A stretch of DNA of 29,180 bases from UQRS01 sp964481575 (GTDB taxonomy: Bacteria; Bacillota; Clostridia; Oscillospirales; Acutalibacteraceae): assembly GCA_964481575.1 (NCBI GenBank), contig CAYZTR010000027.1, positions 1-29,180 of the forward strand, given 5' to 3'. The notes below the pieces were generated by a model, which had not been told where the DNA came from, searched no databases, and saw nothing but the letters and a program-made list of their open reading frames with translations. Of this stretch, positions 6,848-14,611 are shown one piece after another. How positions within the stretch are numbered: position 1 is the first letter of the stretch; each line of letters opens with the position of its first letter. The position numbers and the translations under genes were made by a program.

Positions 6848-8359
6848 ATGGCGGATTGGAATTTAATGCAGCTGAAAAGCGGGACAGACATCCGGGGGGT
6901 AGCGGTGGAAGGAACCGGCCAGCCGGTAACCCTGACCGACCCGGCGGTGGAAGCCATTACCGGCGGCTTTGTCCGGTGGCTGACGGCCCATACCGGTAAG
7001 GATGCCAGCACTTTAACCATAGCGGTGGGGCATGATTCCCGGATTTCGGCGGACCGGATTTCGGCGGCGGTATCACGGGCGCTGCGGGCGGCTGGCTGCA
7101 ATGTCCGGTTGGTAGGGCTGGCCTCCACCCCCGCTATGTTCATGACTACCGTGGATGGCGGCATGGACGCGGCAGTGCAGATCACCGCCAGCCACCACCC
7201 CTATGAGCGCAACGGTTTGAAGTTTTTTACCCCGGAAGGCGGCCTGGACAGCCCGGATATTACCGCCTTGTTGGAATATGCCATGGCCGGGGACATCCCT
7301 GTGGCTCAGGTTCCCGGCGGGGAGTCGGCCTATGATTATATGCCCCGGTATGCAGAAATTTTACGGCAAAAGATCCGCGACGGCGTCGGCGGCGGGGACA
7401 AGCCTTTGGCCGGGTTCCGTTTGGTGGTGGATGCGGGCAACGGCGCCGGCGGCTTTTATGCTACCCAGGTGCTGGAGCCGTTGGGCGCCGATATTACCGG
7501 CAGCCAGTTTCTGGAGCCGGATGGCCGCTTCCCCAACCACATTCCCAACCCGGAAAATGCAATCGCCATGGAGAGCGTTACGGCGGCTACCCTGTCAGCC
7601 AAGGCGGATCTGGGCATCATTTTTGACACTGATGTGGATCGGGCCGGCTGCGTAGGGGCTGATGGCCGGGAGATCAACCGGAATTCTCTGATTGCCCTGG
7701 CGGCGGCCATCGCTTTGGAGGGCAACCAGGGCGGCACCATCGTTACCGACTCGGTGACCTCCGGTGGATTGCGGCAATTTATTGAGCAGACCCTGGGCGG
7801 TGTGCATCATCGGTTCCGCCGGGGCTATAAAAATGTCATCAACGAGGCAATCCGGTTGAATGAAGCCGGGGTGAACGCGCCTCTGGCCATCGAGACCTCC
7901 GGTCACGCCGCCCTGCGGGAGAATTATTTTCTGGATGACGGCGCTTATCTTATTACCAAAATCATCATTCAGCTGGCCCGGCTCCGGCAGGAGGGCAAGG
8001 ACTTGTCCGACCTGATCGGGGCGATGCCTTTGCCGGCAGAGGAGCAGGAGCTGCGGTTCGGCATCACCGTCCCGGATTTCAAGGATTACGGTCTGGAGGT
8101 GATCCGGCAGCTGGAAGCTTTCGGACAGGCTCTGTCGGATTGGCAGATGGCCGATGATAACCGGGAAGGTATCCGGTTTGCTACCGAGAACGGACAGGGC
8201 TGGTTTTTGCTGCGGCTCAGCGTTCATGATCCCATTATGCCCATGAACATTGAAAGCAACAACCCCGGCGGGGTCAAGGCCACCGCTGCCCGGCTGCTTC
8301 CCTTCTTCCAACAGTTTGAAGGCCTGGACATTGAGCCTCTGACCCGTTTCTTGGGTTAA
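6848..8359 (+). CDS. Phosphoglucomutase/phosphomannomutase (alpha-D-phosphohexomutase family)
   Basis: 503 aa. It interconverts hexose 1- and 6-phosphates through a phosphoserine. The four family landmarks are visible: GHDSRIS, the phosphoserine loop TASHHP with S115 (a variant of TASHNP), the metal loop DTDVDR beginning at D260, and the sugar-binding ETSGHAALRENYFLDDGAY. The C-terminal phosphate-binding loop reads GWFLLRLSVHDPIMPMN. The start is set at the ATG at 6848, with AAAGGA 8 nt upstream; an in-frame TTG at 6824 is less likely. It opens a plus-strand run with gltX and glnS, 77 nt before gltX, although a hairpin (8384-8410) lies in that gap. Whether glucose or mannose phosphates are preferred cannot be decided from the sequence. 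Confidence 0.9.
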   Translation: MADWNLMQLKSGTDIRGVAVEGTGQPVTLTDPAVEAITGGFVRWLTAHTGKDASTLTIAVGHDSRISADRISAAVSRALRAAGCNVRLVGLASTPAMFMTTVDGGMDAAVQITASHHPYERNGLKFFTPEGGLDSPDITALLEYAMAGDIPVAQVPGGESAYDYMPRYAEILRQKIRDGVGGGDKPLAGFRLVVDAGNGAGGFYATQVLEPLGADITGSQFLEPDGRFPNHIPNPENAIAMESVTAATLSAKADLGIIFDTDVDRAGCVGADGREINRNSLIALAAAIALEGNQGGTIVTDSVTSGGLRQFIEQTLGGVHHRFRRGYKNVINEAIRLNEAGVNAPLAIETSGHAALRENYFLDDGAYLITKIIIQLARLRQEGKDLSDLIGAMPLPAEEQELRFGITVPDFKDYGLEVIRQLEAFGQALSDWQMADDNREGIRFATENGQGWFLLRLSVHDPIMPMNIESNNPGGVKATAARLLPFFQQFEGLDIEPLTRFLG

Positions 8360-8383
8360 CAAATCCCCGCCGGCTGCGGTTGT

Positions 8384-8410
8384 CCCGTCCCTTCCAAATG
8401 GAGGGGCGGG
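8384..8410 (+). terminator. GC-rich hairpin between phosphomutase gene and gltX
   Basis: An 11-bp stem with two G-U pairs (CCCGTCCCTTC with GGAGGGGCGGG) and a 5-nt loop, 24 nt after the stop codon. No U-tract follows, so it may pause transcription or protect mRNA rather than terminate. Confidence 0.4.
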
Positions 8411-8436
8411 GAAGATTATTAGAAGGAGTTTTCCAC

Positions 8437-10101
8437 ATGACCCACGAGGAATGTTTACAACTGGCGGAGCTGCTGCTTCCCCATATTACCAAGACCCCGG
8501 CAGATTACGAAGCTTTGTATCCGCCCCGGGATCTGCCGGAAGGGGCGCGGGTGACCCGGATTGCCCCCAGCCCTACCGGATATCTCCACATTGGTACTTT
8601 ATTTGTAGCTATGGTCAACCGGATTGTGGCCACCACCACCGGCGGCGTCTTTTTCAGCCGTATCGAGGATACTGACAAAAAGCGGGAGGTGGAAGACGGT
8701 GTGGCCGACATTATCGGCGGCTTGACCGGCTTCGGCATCACCATGGAGGAGGGTTTTGTGGGGCCCCAGGAGGAATCCGGCGCCTACGGCCCCTACCAGC
8801 AGAGCAAGCGGGCCGAAATTTACCAGTGTTTTGCCAAATGGCTGATTCAGCAAGGGCTGGCTTATCCCTGCTTTTGTACCGAAGCGCAGCTGACCGCTGT
8901 CCGGGAGCAGCAGGAGTCTGCCAAGGTTCGTACCGGTTATCATGGCCAATATGCCGTCTGCCGGAGCCTGACCCTACCGGAAATCCGGCAGAAGCTGGAG
9001 GCTGGGCTGCCGTTTGTGGTGCGTCTGAAATCTCCCGGGAAGGAGGAAAACCGCATCACGTTTGAGGACGGGATCAAAGGCAAAATTGAAATGCCCGAGA
9101 ATGACGAGGATTTTGTCATTCTCAAGTCCGACGGCATTCCCACCTATCATTTTGCCCATGCCGTGGACGATCATCTTATGCGGGTCACCCATGTGATCCG
9201 GGGAGATGAATGGATCGCCTCGGTGCCCAAGCACCTGCAGTTGTTCCGGCTGCTGGGCTTCAAGCCTCCCAAATACGTTCACGTTTCCCCCATCATGAAG
9301 GAGGAAAACGGCAACAAGCGGAAAATTTCCAAGCGGAAGGATCCGGAGGCTGCCGTCCACTTTTTTTTGGAGCAGGGCTTCCCTGCCGAAAGCGTGGTAG
9401 AGTATCTGATGACCATCGCCGCTTCGGATTTTGAGGATTGGCGTCGGGCCAACCCCACGGAGGACACCGCCAAATTTAAGTTTAATTTAAAGAAAATGTC
9501 GGTATCCGGTGCCTTGTTTGACTGGAATAAATTGCTGGATGTGTCTAAGAATATCATTAGTCGTATGTCGGCAGAGGAAGTTGTAACCCGGATGACTGCC
9601 TGGGCCCAGGAATATGACCCGGCTTTTGCCGCCCTGTTGAACCGGGATCCCGCCTTTACCAAGGGTATTTTTTCCATTGACCGGGCAGTGCCCAAGCCCC
9701 GGAAGGATCTGGCCAAGTGGGACGAAGCGCCGGCCTTTGCCGCCTACTTCTTCCCCGAGACCTATACCCCCGATTTTACCCTGCCGGAGAATATCCCGGC
9801 GGCAGTGGCAGCAGATGTGCTGGCGGCCTACCTGCCGGTGTACGACCCGGCAAAGGATAAAAATGACTGGTTTACCGATATCAAGTCCATTTGCCCCGGC
9901 ATCGGTTTTGCCGCCGAAATGAAGGAATATAAGCAAAATCCCGCCGCCTACCGGGGGAACCCCGGCATGGCCAGCACGGTGATCCGCATTGCCGTCACTG
10001 GCCGGCAGAATACCCCTGACCTGTGCGCCATTATGCAGCTGCTGGGGAAGGAAGAGGTCACCGCCCGGATGACCGCAGCATTACAGTATTATCAGGGTTA
10101 A
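8437..10101 (+). CDS. gltX: Glutamyl-tRNA synthetase
   Basis: 554 aa, class I aminoacyl-tRNA synthetase charging tRNA(Glu) in the cytoplasm. The HIGH motif appears as PSPTGYLHIGTL (H51-G53) after RIAPS, and the KMSKS motif as KISKR (296-300) in NGNKRKISKRKDPEA. The CFCTEAQL segment, FEDGIKG, and the block PTYHFAHAVDDHLMRVTHVI followed by RGDEW are GluRS-specific. The C-terminal helical anticodon-binding region follows. An in-frame TTG at 8380 is rejected because AAGGAG lies 8 nt before the ATG at 8437. It is followed after 43 nt by glnS, so the two related enzymes are probably cotranscribed. With a dedicated GlnRS downstream, this GluRS is expected to be of the discriminating type, but that is inference. 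Confidence 0.95.
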   Translation: MTHEECLQLAELLLPHITKTPADYEALYPPRDLPEGARVTRIAPSPTGYLHIGTLFVAMVNRIVATTTGGVFFSRIEDTDKKREVEDGVADIIGGLTGFGITMEEGFVGPQEESGAYGPYQQSKRAEIYQCFAKWLIQQGLAYPCFCTEAQLTAVREQQESAKVRTGYHGQYAVCRSLTLPEIRQKLEAGLPFVVRLKSPGKEENRITFEDGIKGKIEMPENDEDFVILKSDGIPTYHFAHAVDDHLMRVTHVIRGDEWIASVPKHLQLFRLLGFKPPKYVHVSPIMKEENGNKRKISKRKDPEAAVHFFLEQGFPAESVVEYLMTIAASDFEDWRRANPTEDTAKFKFNLKKMSVSGALFDWNKLLDVSKNIISRMSAEEVVTRMTAWAQEYDPAFAALLNRDPAFTKGIFSIDRAVPKPRKDLAKWDEAPAFAAYFFPETYTPDFTLPENIPAAVAADVLAAYLPVYDPAKDKNDWFTDIKSICPGIGFAAEMKEYKQNPAAYRGNPGMASTVIRIAVTGRQNTPDLCAIMQLLGKEEVTARMTAALQYYQG

Positions 10102-10144
10102 TTCAGTAAGCACCCGGCTTTCAAACCCTTTAGGAGGAATATTT

Positions 10145-11833
10145 ATGGCAGAAGTGAAAACCCCGGAAACCGGTGAGGCGCGCATCACGCCTTCCAACTT
10201 TATCCATGATTTTATTGATCAGGATCTTGCAGAGGGCGTCTACTCCCATGTGCAGACCCGGTTCCCCCCTGAACCCAACGGCTATTTGCACATTGGCCAC
10301 GCCAAGGCCATCTGCATTGACTTCGGAACCGCAGAAAAGTATGGCGGCGTCTGCAACCTGCGGTTGGATGACACCAACCCTACCAAGGAAGACGTGGAGT
10401 ATGTGGATGCCATCAAGGAGGATATCCAGTGGCTTGGCTTCCAATGGGGCGATGTGTATTTTGCCTCGGATTATTTTGATTTTATTTATGATTGCGCCCT
10501 GAAAATGATTGAAAAAGGCTTGGCCTATGTGGAGGATCTGTCTTCGGATGAGATCCGTGCCTATCGCGGCACTCTGACCCAGCCAGGGAAGGAAAGCCCC
10601 TATCGGAATCGCAGCGTGGAGGAGAATCTGGATCTGTTCCGCCGCATGACCGCCGGCGAGTTTGACAACGGAGAAAAGTGTCTCCGGGCCAAGATCGACA
10701 TGTCCTCCCCCAACCTGAATATGCGGGACCCGGTGATCTACCGGATCATGAAGGCTTCCCACCACCGCACCGGAGACAAGTGGTGCGTCTATCCCATGTA
10801 CGATTTTGCCCATCCTCTGTCGGATACCAAGGAGGGGGTAACCCACTCCCTGTGTTCCCTGGAGTTTGAGAATCACCGGCCTCTGTATAACTGGTTTTTG
10901 GAAAAGCTGGAGCTGCCCAACCCCTCCCGGCAGATTGAATTTGCCCGGATGAACGTGGGCTATACGCTGACCTCTAAGCGCAAGTGTCTGAAGCTGGTAA
11001 ACGACGGTCTGGTCAGCGGGTGGGACGACCCCCGGATGGCTACCTTATGCGGTATGCGCCGCCGTGGCTTCCCGGCCGAGGCCATTCGTACTTTCTGCGA
11101 GAAAATCGGCGTTTCCAAGGCCTATTCGGTTATTGACATTGCATTGCTGGAATCCTGCGTCCGGGATTACCTAAATCAGAACGCCGACCGGGCTATGGCG
11201 GTGCTTCGCCCCCTGAAAGTGGTGGTGGATAACTACCCTGCTGACAGAACCGATGCCATCCAGGTGGACATCAATCCCAACCAGCCGGAGCTGGGCAAAC
11301 GGGCGGTGACCTTTTCCCGGGAACTGTATATTGAGGACACCGATTTTATGCTGGAGCCGGTGAAGGGGTATTTCCGCCTGGCGCCCGACAAGGAGGTTCG
11401 GCTAAAAGGGGCTTATATCGTTAAGTATGCCTCCCATGATACCGATGCTGACGGCAATATCACCTGCGTCCATGTGACCTATGATCCTGATAGCTTCGGT
11501 GGTAACGCGCCTGACGGTCGGAAGATCAAGGGCACCATTCACTGGGTGAACGCTGCTGACGCTGTGGATGCTGAGGTTCGGCTGTATGATCGGTTGTTCC
11601 TGGCGGAAAACCCCTCGGACGAGGAGGGGGTCAGTTCCTTTGCCGATAATCTGAATCCTGAAAGTCTGGTAACTCTGACGGGATGTAAGGTGGAGCCGGA
11701 TGTGGCCGCCTCTAAGCCGGGAGACAAGTACCAGTTTATGCGCCAGGGCTATTTCTGCGCCGACCTGGATTCCACCCCCACGGCTCCGGTGTTTAACCGT
11801 ACCGTGGCCCTGAAAGATTCGTTTAAGAAATAA
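10145..11833 (+). CDS. glnS: Glutaminyl-tRNA synthetase
   Basis: 562 aa, close to the E. coli enzyme in length. It charges tRNA(Gln) directly with glutamine. The GlnRS-specific HIGH motif FPPEPNGYLHIGHAK, the LRLDDTNP loop and the YPMYDFAHPLSD block are clear. The KMSKS loop reads LTSKRKCLKLV (T276-K280), with threonine replacing the usual methionine of MSKRK. The C-terminal part carries the two beta-barrel anticodon-binding domains (VTFSRELYIEDTDF, then GYFCAD near the end). AGGAGG precedes the ATG. GlnRS is a minority trait in Firmicutes, most of which make Gln-tRNA through GatCAB, and is usually attributed to lateral gain. Its place directly behind gltX is notable. A terminator-like hairpin follows. 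Confidence 0.96.
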   Translation: MAEVKTPETGEARITPSNFIHDFIDQDLAEGVYSHVQTRFPPEPNGYLHIGHAKAICIDFGTAEKYGGVCNLRLDDTNPTKEDVEYVDAIKEDIQWLGFQWGDVYFASDYFDFIYDCALKMIEKGLAYVEDLSSDEIRAYRGTLTQPGKESPYRNRSVEENLDLFRRMTAGEFDNGEKCLRAKIDMSSPNLNMRDPVIYRIMKASHHRTGDKWCVYPMYDFAHPLSDTKEGVTHSLCSLEFENHRPLYNWFLEKLELPNPSRQIEFARMNVGYTLTSKRKCLKLVNDGLVSGWDDPRMATLCGMRRRGFPAEAIRTFCEKIGVSKAYSVIDIALLESCVRDYLNQNADRAMAVLRPLKVVVDNYPADRTDAIQVDINPNQPELGKRAVTFSRELYIEDTDFMLEPVKGYFRLAPDKEVRLKGAYIVKYASHDTDADGNITCVHVTYDPDSFGGNAPDGRKIKGTIHWVNAADAVDAEVRLYDRLFLAENPSDEEGVSSFADNLNPESLVTLTGCKVEPDVAASKPGDKYQFMRQGYFCADLDSTPTAPVFNRTVALKDSFKK

Positions 11834-11857
11834 TCCTAGCTGCATTGTGCCCTATGA

Positions 11858-11910
11858 CAAAAGGCCCCTTTCTTCCGGAAGTTTTTTGGATCCGGTTGAC
11901 GGGGCTTTTG
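11858..11910 (+). terminator. Probable terminator after glnS
   Basis: AAAAGGCCCC (11859-11868) can pair with GGGGCTTTT (11901-11909) with one bulge, around a 32-nt loop that holds a smaller hairpin (CTTCCGGAAG). The TTTT of the 3' arm ends the stem. Confidence 0.5.
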
Positions 11911-11977
11911 TTGCAGTTTTATGACAGCCATCCATTTTTCCAGCATCTGCATGGAAGGGATCGTGTAAGCGCGCGGC

Positions 11978-12033
11978 GGGTAAAAAACATAAAAAATTGG
12001 CCATGCGGCAGGCATGCGCCGCAAGGCCAATTT
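11978..12033 (-). terminator. Terminator of the deacetylase-esterase-isomerase cluster
   Basis: On the minus strand AAATTGGCC and GGCCAATTT enclose a second stem (GCGGC with GCCGC). A T-rich tail with two T-runs follows. It starts 3 nt after the deacetylase stop codon. Confidence 0.85.
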
Positions 12034-12035
12034 CA

Positions 12036-12740
12036 TCAGTCCAGATTCAGCAGCACCTGGCGATTGGTACCGTAAAAGATATCCTCTCGGTGGGAAATAT
12101 CCCGGAGAAAATCCTCAAACAGCGCCCAGGTGTTCGCAATATCAAATTCGTAGGCATGTCCCCAGATGTAAAATAGCTGGGGCTTGTCAGGTTGCAGCTC
12201 CAGAAATTCCCGTTCCAGTTTGAAGAGCCAGTCCGGCTCCATGATATGGTAGACGGTAGGAACAAACTCGTATAGATTTTCCTGCAAATCAAAGGAATGG
12301 TTGGCCTCGTTGGTGCGGGCATAGCGGATGGGGGTGCTGTTGCGGATCACCTGGGCTACCCGGGGGGTGTGATTCAATCCGCCGCCGGGGTAAGCCATGC
12401 CTACCACGTCATAGCCGACCAGGGCTTCCAGGGCCTTCCGATCTTCTTCTACCTGGGAGAGAATCTCCTCCTCCGGCAGGTCCGGCAGCATGGGGTGGGT
12501 CACAGTATGAACTGCTACCTCATGGCCGGCGTAGACACCGGGAAATTCTGCCGGGCTCCATTTGTCGTGGCGCACTTCCACCCCTTTCCGCACCAGACTT
12601 CCGCTTTGACCGAAAAAGCCGGAGTTGATGTTGAAGGTGCTCTTAAGATCGTATTTGTTCAGCAGGGCAATGAGCCGGGCGTCCTGCTGCACGCCATCGT
12701 CATAGGAAAAGGTGACGGCCTTTAATTTTCCGTTCCACAT
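12036..12740 (-). CDS. Polysaccharide deacetylase (NodB/CE4-type) family protein
   Basis: 234 aa. CE4 enzymes remove N- or O-acetyl groups from chitin, peptidoglycan or xylan. The NodB landmarks are present: TFSYDDG (D14, D15) and HTVTHPML with metal ligands H78 and H82, then MAYPGGG. There is no signal peptide, unlike secreted peptidoglycan deacetylases, so it probably acts in the cytoplasm on imported oligosaccharides. The ATG lies 3 nt after the stop of the upstream SGNH esterase gene, and the SD (GGAG) is inside that gene, which implies coupling. Together with the esterase and the isomerase-like protein it forms a small carbohydrate-processing cluster. The true substrate is unknown. Confidence 0.85.
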   Translation of the reverse strand: MWNGKLKAVTFSYDDGVQQDARLIALLNKYDLKSTFNINSGFFGQSGSLVRKGVEVRHDKWSPAEFPGVYAGHEVAVHTVTHPMLPDLPEEEILSQVEEDRKALEALVGYDVVGMAYPGGGLNHTPRVAQVIRNSTPIRYARTNEANHSFDLQENLYEFVPTVYHIMEPDWLFKLEREFLELQPDKPQLFYIWGHAYEFDIANTWALFEDFLRDISHREDIFYGTNRQVLLNLD

Positions 12741-12743
12741 GGT

Positions 12744-13403
12744 TTACAGACTCCGCAGAAAGCCTTCCATCCGGTCGGCCAGTACCCGGTGTCCGGCATC
12801 GTTGGGATGCAGGGCGTCGGGGATGTATTTTTCCTGGATGACCGGCACCCGGGGCTGCATCCCACTGACCGACCAGAGATCCAGCACCGGCAGGGAATAC
12901 CAAGCTGCTACTTCCCGAATGATGGAAACATACAGGGACAGCGGGCCGTACCCATCGCCCTTGAAACCGTCTCCGTGGGGGTTGTCCTCATTGCCGCGAT
13001 GCAGCGGTGTGGCCACCACGATGGTAGCGGCCGGGTATTTGTTCAGCAGAGCGGTGTACAAGGTGTGCAAAGCGCCGTAAAAGGTGTTGGGCGTCCGATC
13101 TTCCATGGTGCCGATGGGGGCGTCTCCATGGCCGAAATCATTGGTGCCGCCAAAGACCAGAATCACATCTGCGTCAGGATCCATGGCTTCCACCCGGGTG
13201 CAGAAATCGTAATCCCAATGCTCCTCGGCGGAGGGGGTTTGCTGCCGGGCAATGCGGGTGCCGCCGATGCCATAGTTTCGGCAGACCGCCAGTTCCAGAT
13301 CCTGCTCCAGCAGGGTGGTGAACCGGTGCTGTACATCCGACGTACCGTGGCCCTCGGTGATGCTGTCCCCCAGCACATTCATTTTTAAGCCTTTCAGATT
13401 CAT
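12744..13403 (-). CDS. SGNH/GDSL-family hydrolase
   Basis: 219 aa. The family comprises esterases and lipases; many in gut bacteria are carbohydrate acetylesterases. Block I is VLGDSITEG with nucleophile S14, block III is FGGTNDFG, and block V is DALHPNDAGH carrying the Asp-His pair. A block II glycine lies in NYGIGGTR. There is no signal peptide, so it is cytoplasmic. The start is the ATG at 13403: AAGGAG precedes it by 8 nt, while an in-frame GTG 9 nt further upstream overlaps that SD. A 17-bp tandem repeat lies directly upstream of the SD. It sits between the isomerase-like gene and the deacetylase, so deacylation of an imported glycan or sialic-acid-like sugar is a reasonable guess, not more. 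Confidence 0.9.
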   Translation of the reverse strand: MNLKGLKMNVLGDSITEGHGTSDVQHRFTTLLEQDLELAVCRNYGIGGTRIARQQTPSAEEHWDYDFCTRVEAMDPDADVILVFGGTNDFGHGDAPIGTMEDRTPNTFYGALHTLYTALLNKYPAATIVVATPLHRGNEDNPHGDGFKGDGYGPLSLYVSIIREVAAWYSLPVLDLWSVSGMQPRVPVIQEKYIPDALHPNDAGHRVLADRMEGFLRSL

Positions 13404-13417
13404 ATGGAACACTCCTT

Positions 13418-13451
13418 AGAAAGATAAATGGTTTAGAAAGATAAATGGTTT
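13418..13451. repeat. 17-bp tandem repeat (two perfect copies)
   Basis: AGAAAGATAAATGGTTT occurs twice head to tail. On the minus strand the second copy abuts the SD of the SGNH hydrolase gene, so copy number would change its leader. Confidence 0.95.
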
Positions 13452-13515
13452 CTTTCCGGTGGAGGAAACCCCACATTGCTGCAAAATGCGGGGGTAGGTG
13501 CCTTTAATCGGTGTG

Positions 13516-14355
13516 TTATGCACCGGCTGCATCCCACTGAAGCAGCCGGCGGAACTGTTTTGCCCGTTCCAGCGCCAGGGCGATAAACCCTTCCGCATCC
13601 AAATCCGCGTAAATCTCATGGGTATGGCGGCCGGGGGCGTTTTGCATCCAGATCTCCAGGGTCACGTCTCCCTGGTAGCCCACCCTTCGGAGTCGGGCGG
13701 CAATGTCCGGCCAATCGGCAAGACCGTCAAAGGGCAGCATATGGGCATCGTCCAAACCGGTGATGGTTTCTCCGGTGATTTTCAGGTTATCATTGCAATG
13801 GGTACAGATCAGCTGGGATCCGTATTTGGTGATAAGATCCTGGCTGTAATTATAGCACATTTCATGGCCGGTATCGATGCAGAACCGGACACAAGCCCGG
13901 TCTGCATAGGCTCGGAGCAGAGTCTCCAGATAACATTCCCCTTCGGTATTTTCCAGGGCTACGGTGACGCCGCAGCGTTCCGCTGCGTCAAAAATCCTGC
14001 CAAACCGCGCTACCCCCAAGGGGGTGGGTGTGCATTTTTCCATGCCGATGATGGCGTGCTGAATCACCAGGTGCACGCCGTTGGCGGCGCAATCCTCCAG
14101 GCAGGCAATTTGCCGGGCCACTTCCTGTTCCCCGGCCTCCCCTGGATCCCATAGCCGATCTACCTGACCGAAGGGGGCGTGAACCGATTGATACACCAGC
14201 CCCTGCCTCCGGATTGCGTCTGCATATTGCCGGATGCCGCCGTTCTCCCTCCATTCGGTAAAAACGCCGTCCCATCCGGCTTTACGGATCAGGGACAGCA
14301 ACGTTTCAAAGGGAAGATCAGCGCCCAAGTCGGTGCCCAGAATCAAACGGTACAT
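13516..14355 (-). CDS. Sugar phosphate isomerase/epimerase (xylose-isomerase-like TIM barrel)
   Basis: 279 aa, the usual size of the AP-endonuclease-2/xylose-isomerase-like superfamily. These enzymes bind one or two divalent metals in a TIM barrel and isomerise or epimerise sugars. Likely ligands are E135 (in ALENTEGE), D161 and H164 (CIDTGH), H186 (CTHCNDN), H205 (LDDAHMLPFDG) and E234 (TLEIW). There is no signal peptide. The SD before the ATG is weak (AGGCGGG). It is the first gene of the minus-strand cluster, 112 nt ahead of the SGNH hydrolase. The exact reaction is not predictable from sequence. Confidence 0.85.
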   Translation of the reverse strand: MYRLILGTDLGADLPFETLLSLIRKAGWDGVFTEWRENGGIRQYADAIRRQGLVYQSVHAPFGQVDRLWDPGEAGEQEVARQIACLEDCAANGVHLVIQHAIIGMEKCTPTPLGVARFGRIFDAAERCGVTVALENTEGECYLETLLRAYADRACVRFCIDTGHEMCYNYSQDLITKYGSQLICTHCNDNLKITGETITGLDDAHMLPFDGLADWPDIAARLRRVGYQGDVTLEIWMQNAPGRHTHEIYADLDAEGFIALALERAKQFRRLLQWDAAGA

Positions 14356-14488
14356 GGCAACACCCGCCTGTCAATTTATTATGTTAAGATCGAGCTTATT
14401 GTATCATAGCGTTTCCGTGCCGTCAAGCGTTTCCCGGCTATCCCCCGGGAAAAACTGTGCCGGTGCTGCATCTTCTTGTCCTTTTTTT

Positions 14489-14553
14489 CATAGAATAGGG
14501 CAGGCGCCTTCCTGCGCGGCCGGCGCGGAAAGTCCTTTTGCTTTTTTTCTATG
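14489..14553 (+). other. Structured leader segment before the ion transporter gene
   Basis: CATAGAA (14489-14495) and TTCTATG (14547-14553) can pair around a GC-rich core. The core contains a GCAGG/CCTGC hairpin (14500-14515) and a further GC-rich run, between two T-tracts. It ends 58 nt before the transporter start. It resembles a structured 5' UTR, but matches no riboswitch class that I recognise. Confidence 0.35.
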
Positions 14554-14611
14554 TGCTGCTTTTTTGACAGTCTTCGACTGTTTTCTCATGATGTGAAAGG
14601 GGTTCTTACAA

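Noticed and set aside
6848..8359. Treating TASHHP and DTDVDR in the phosphomutase as inactivating changes
   Set aside because: The serine, aspartates and arginine needed are all present; these variants also occur in functional members as far as I know.
7595..8362. 255-codon minus-strand open frame within the phosphomutase gene
   Set aside because: Shadow of a gene with clear phosphoserine and metal loops; no domain and no start signals.
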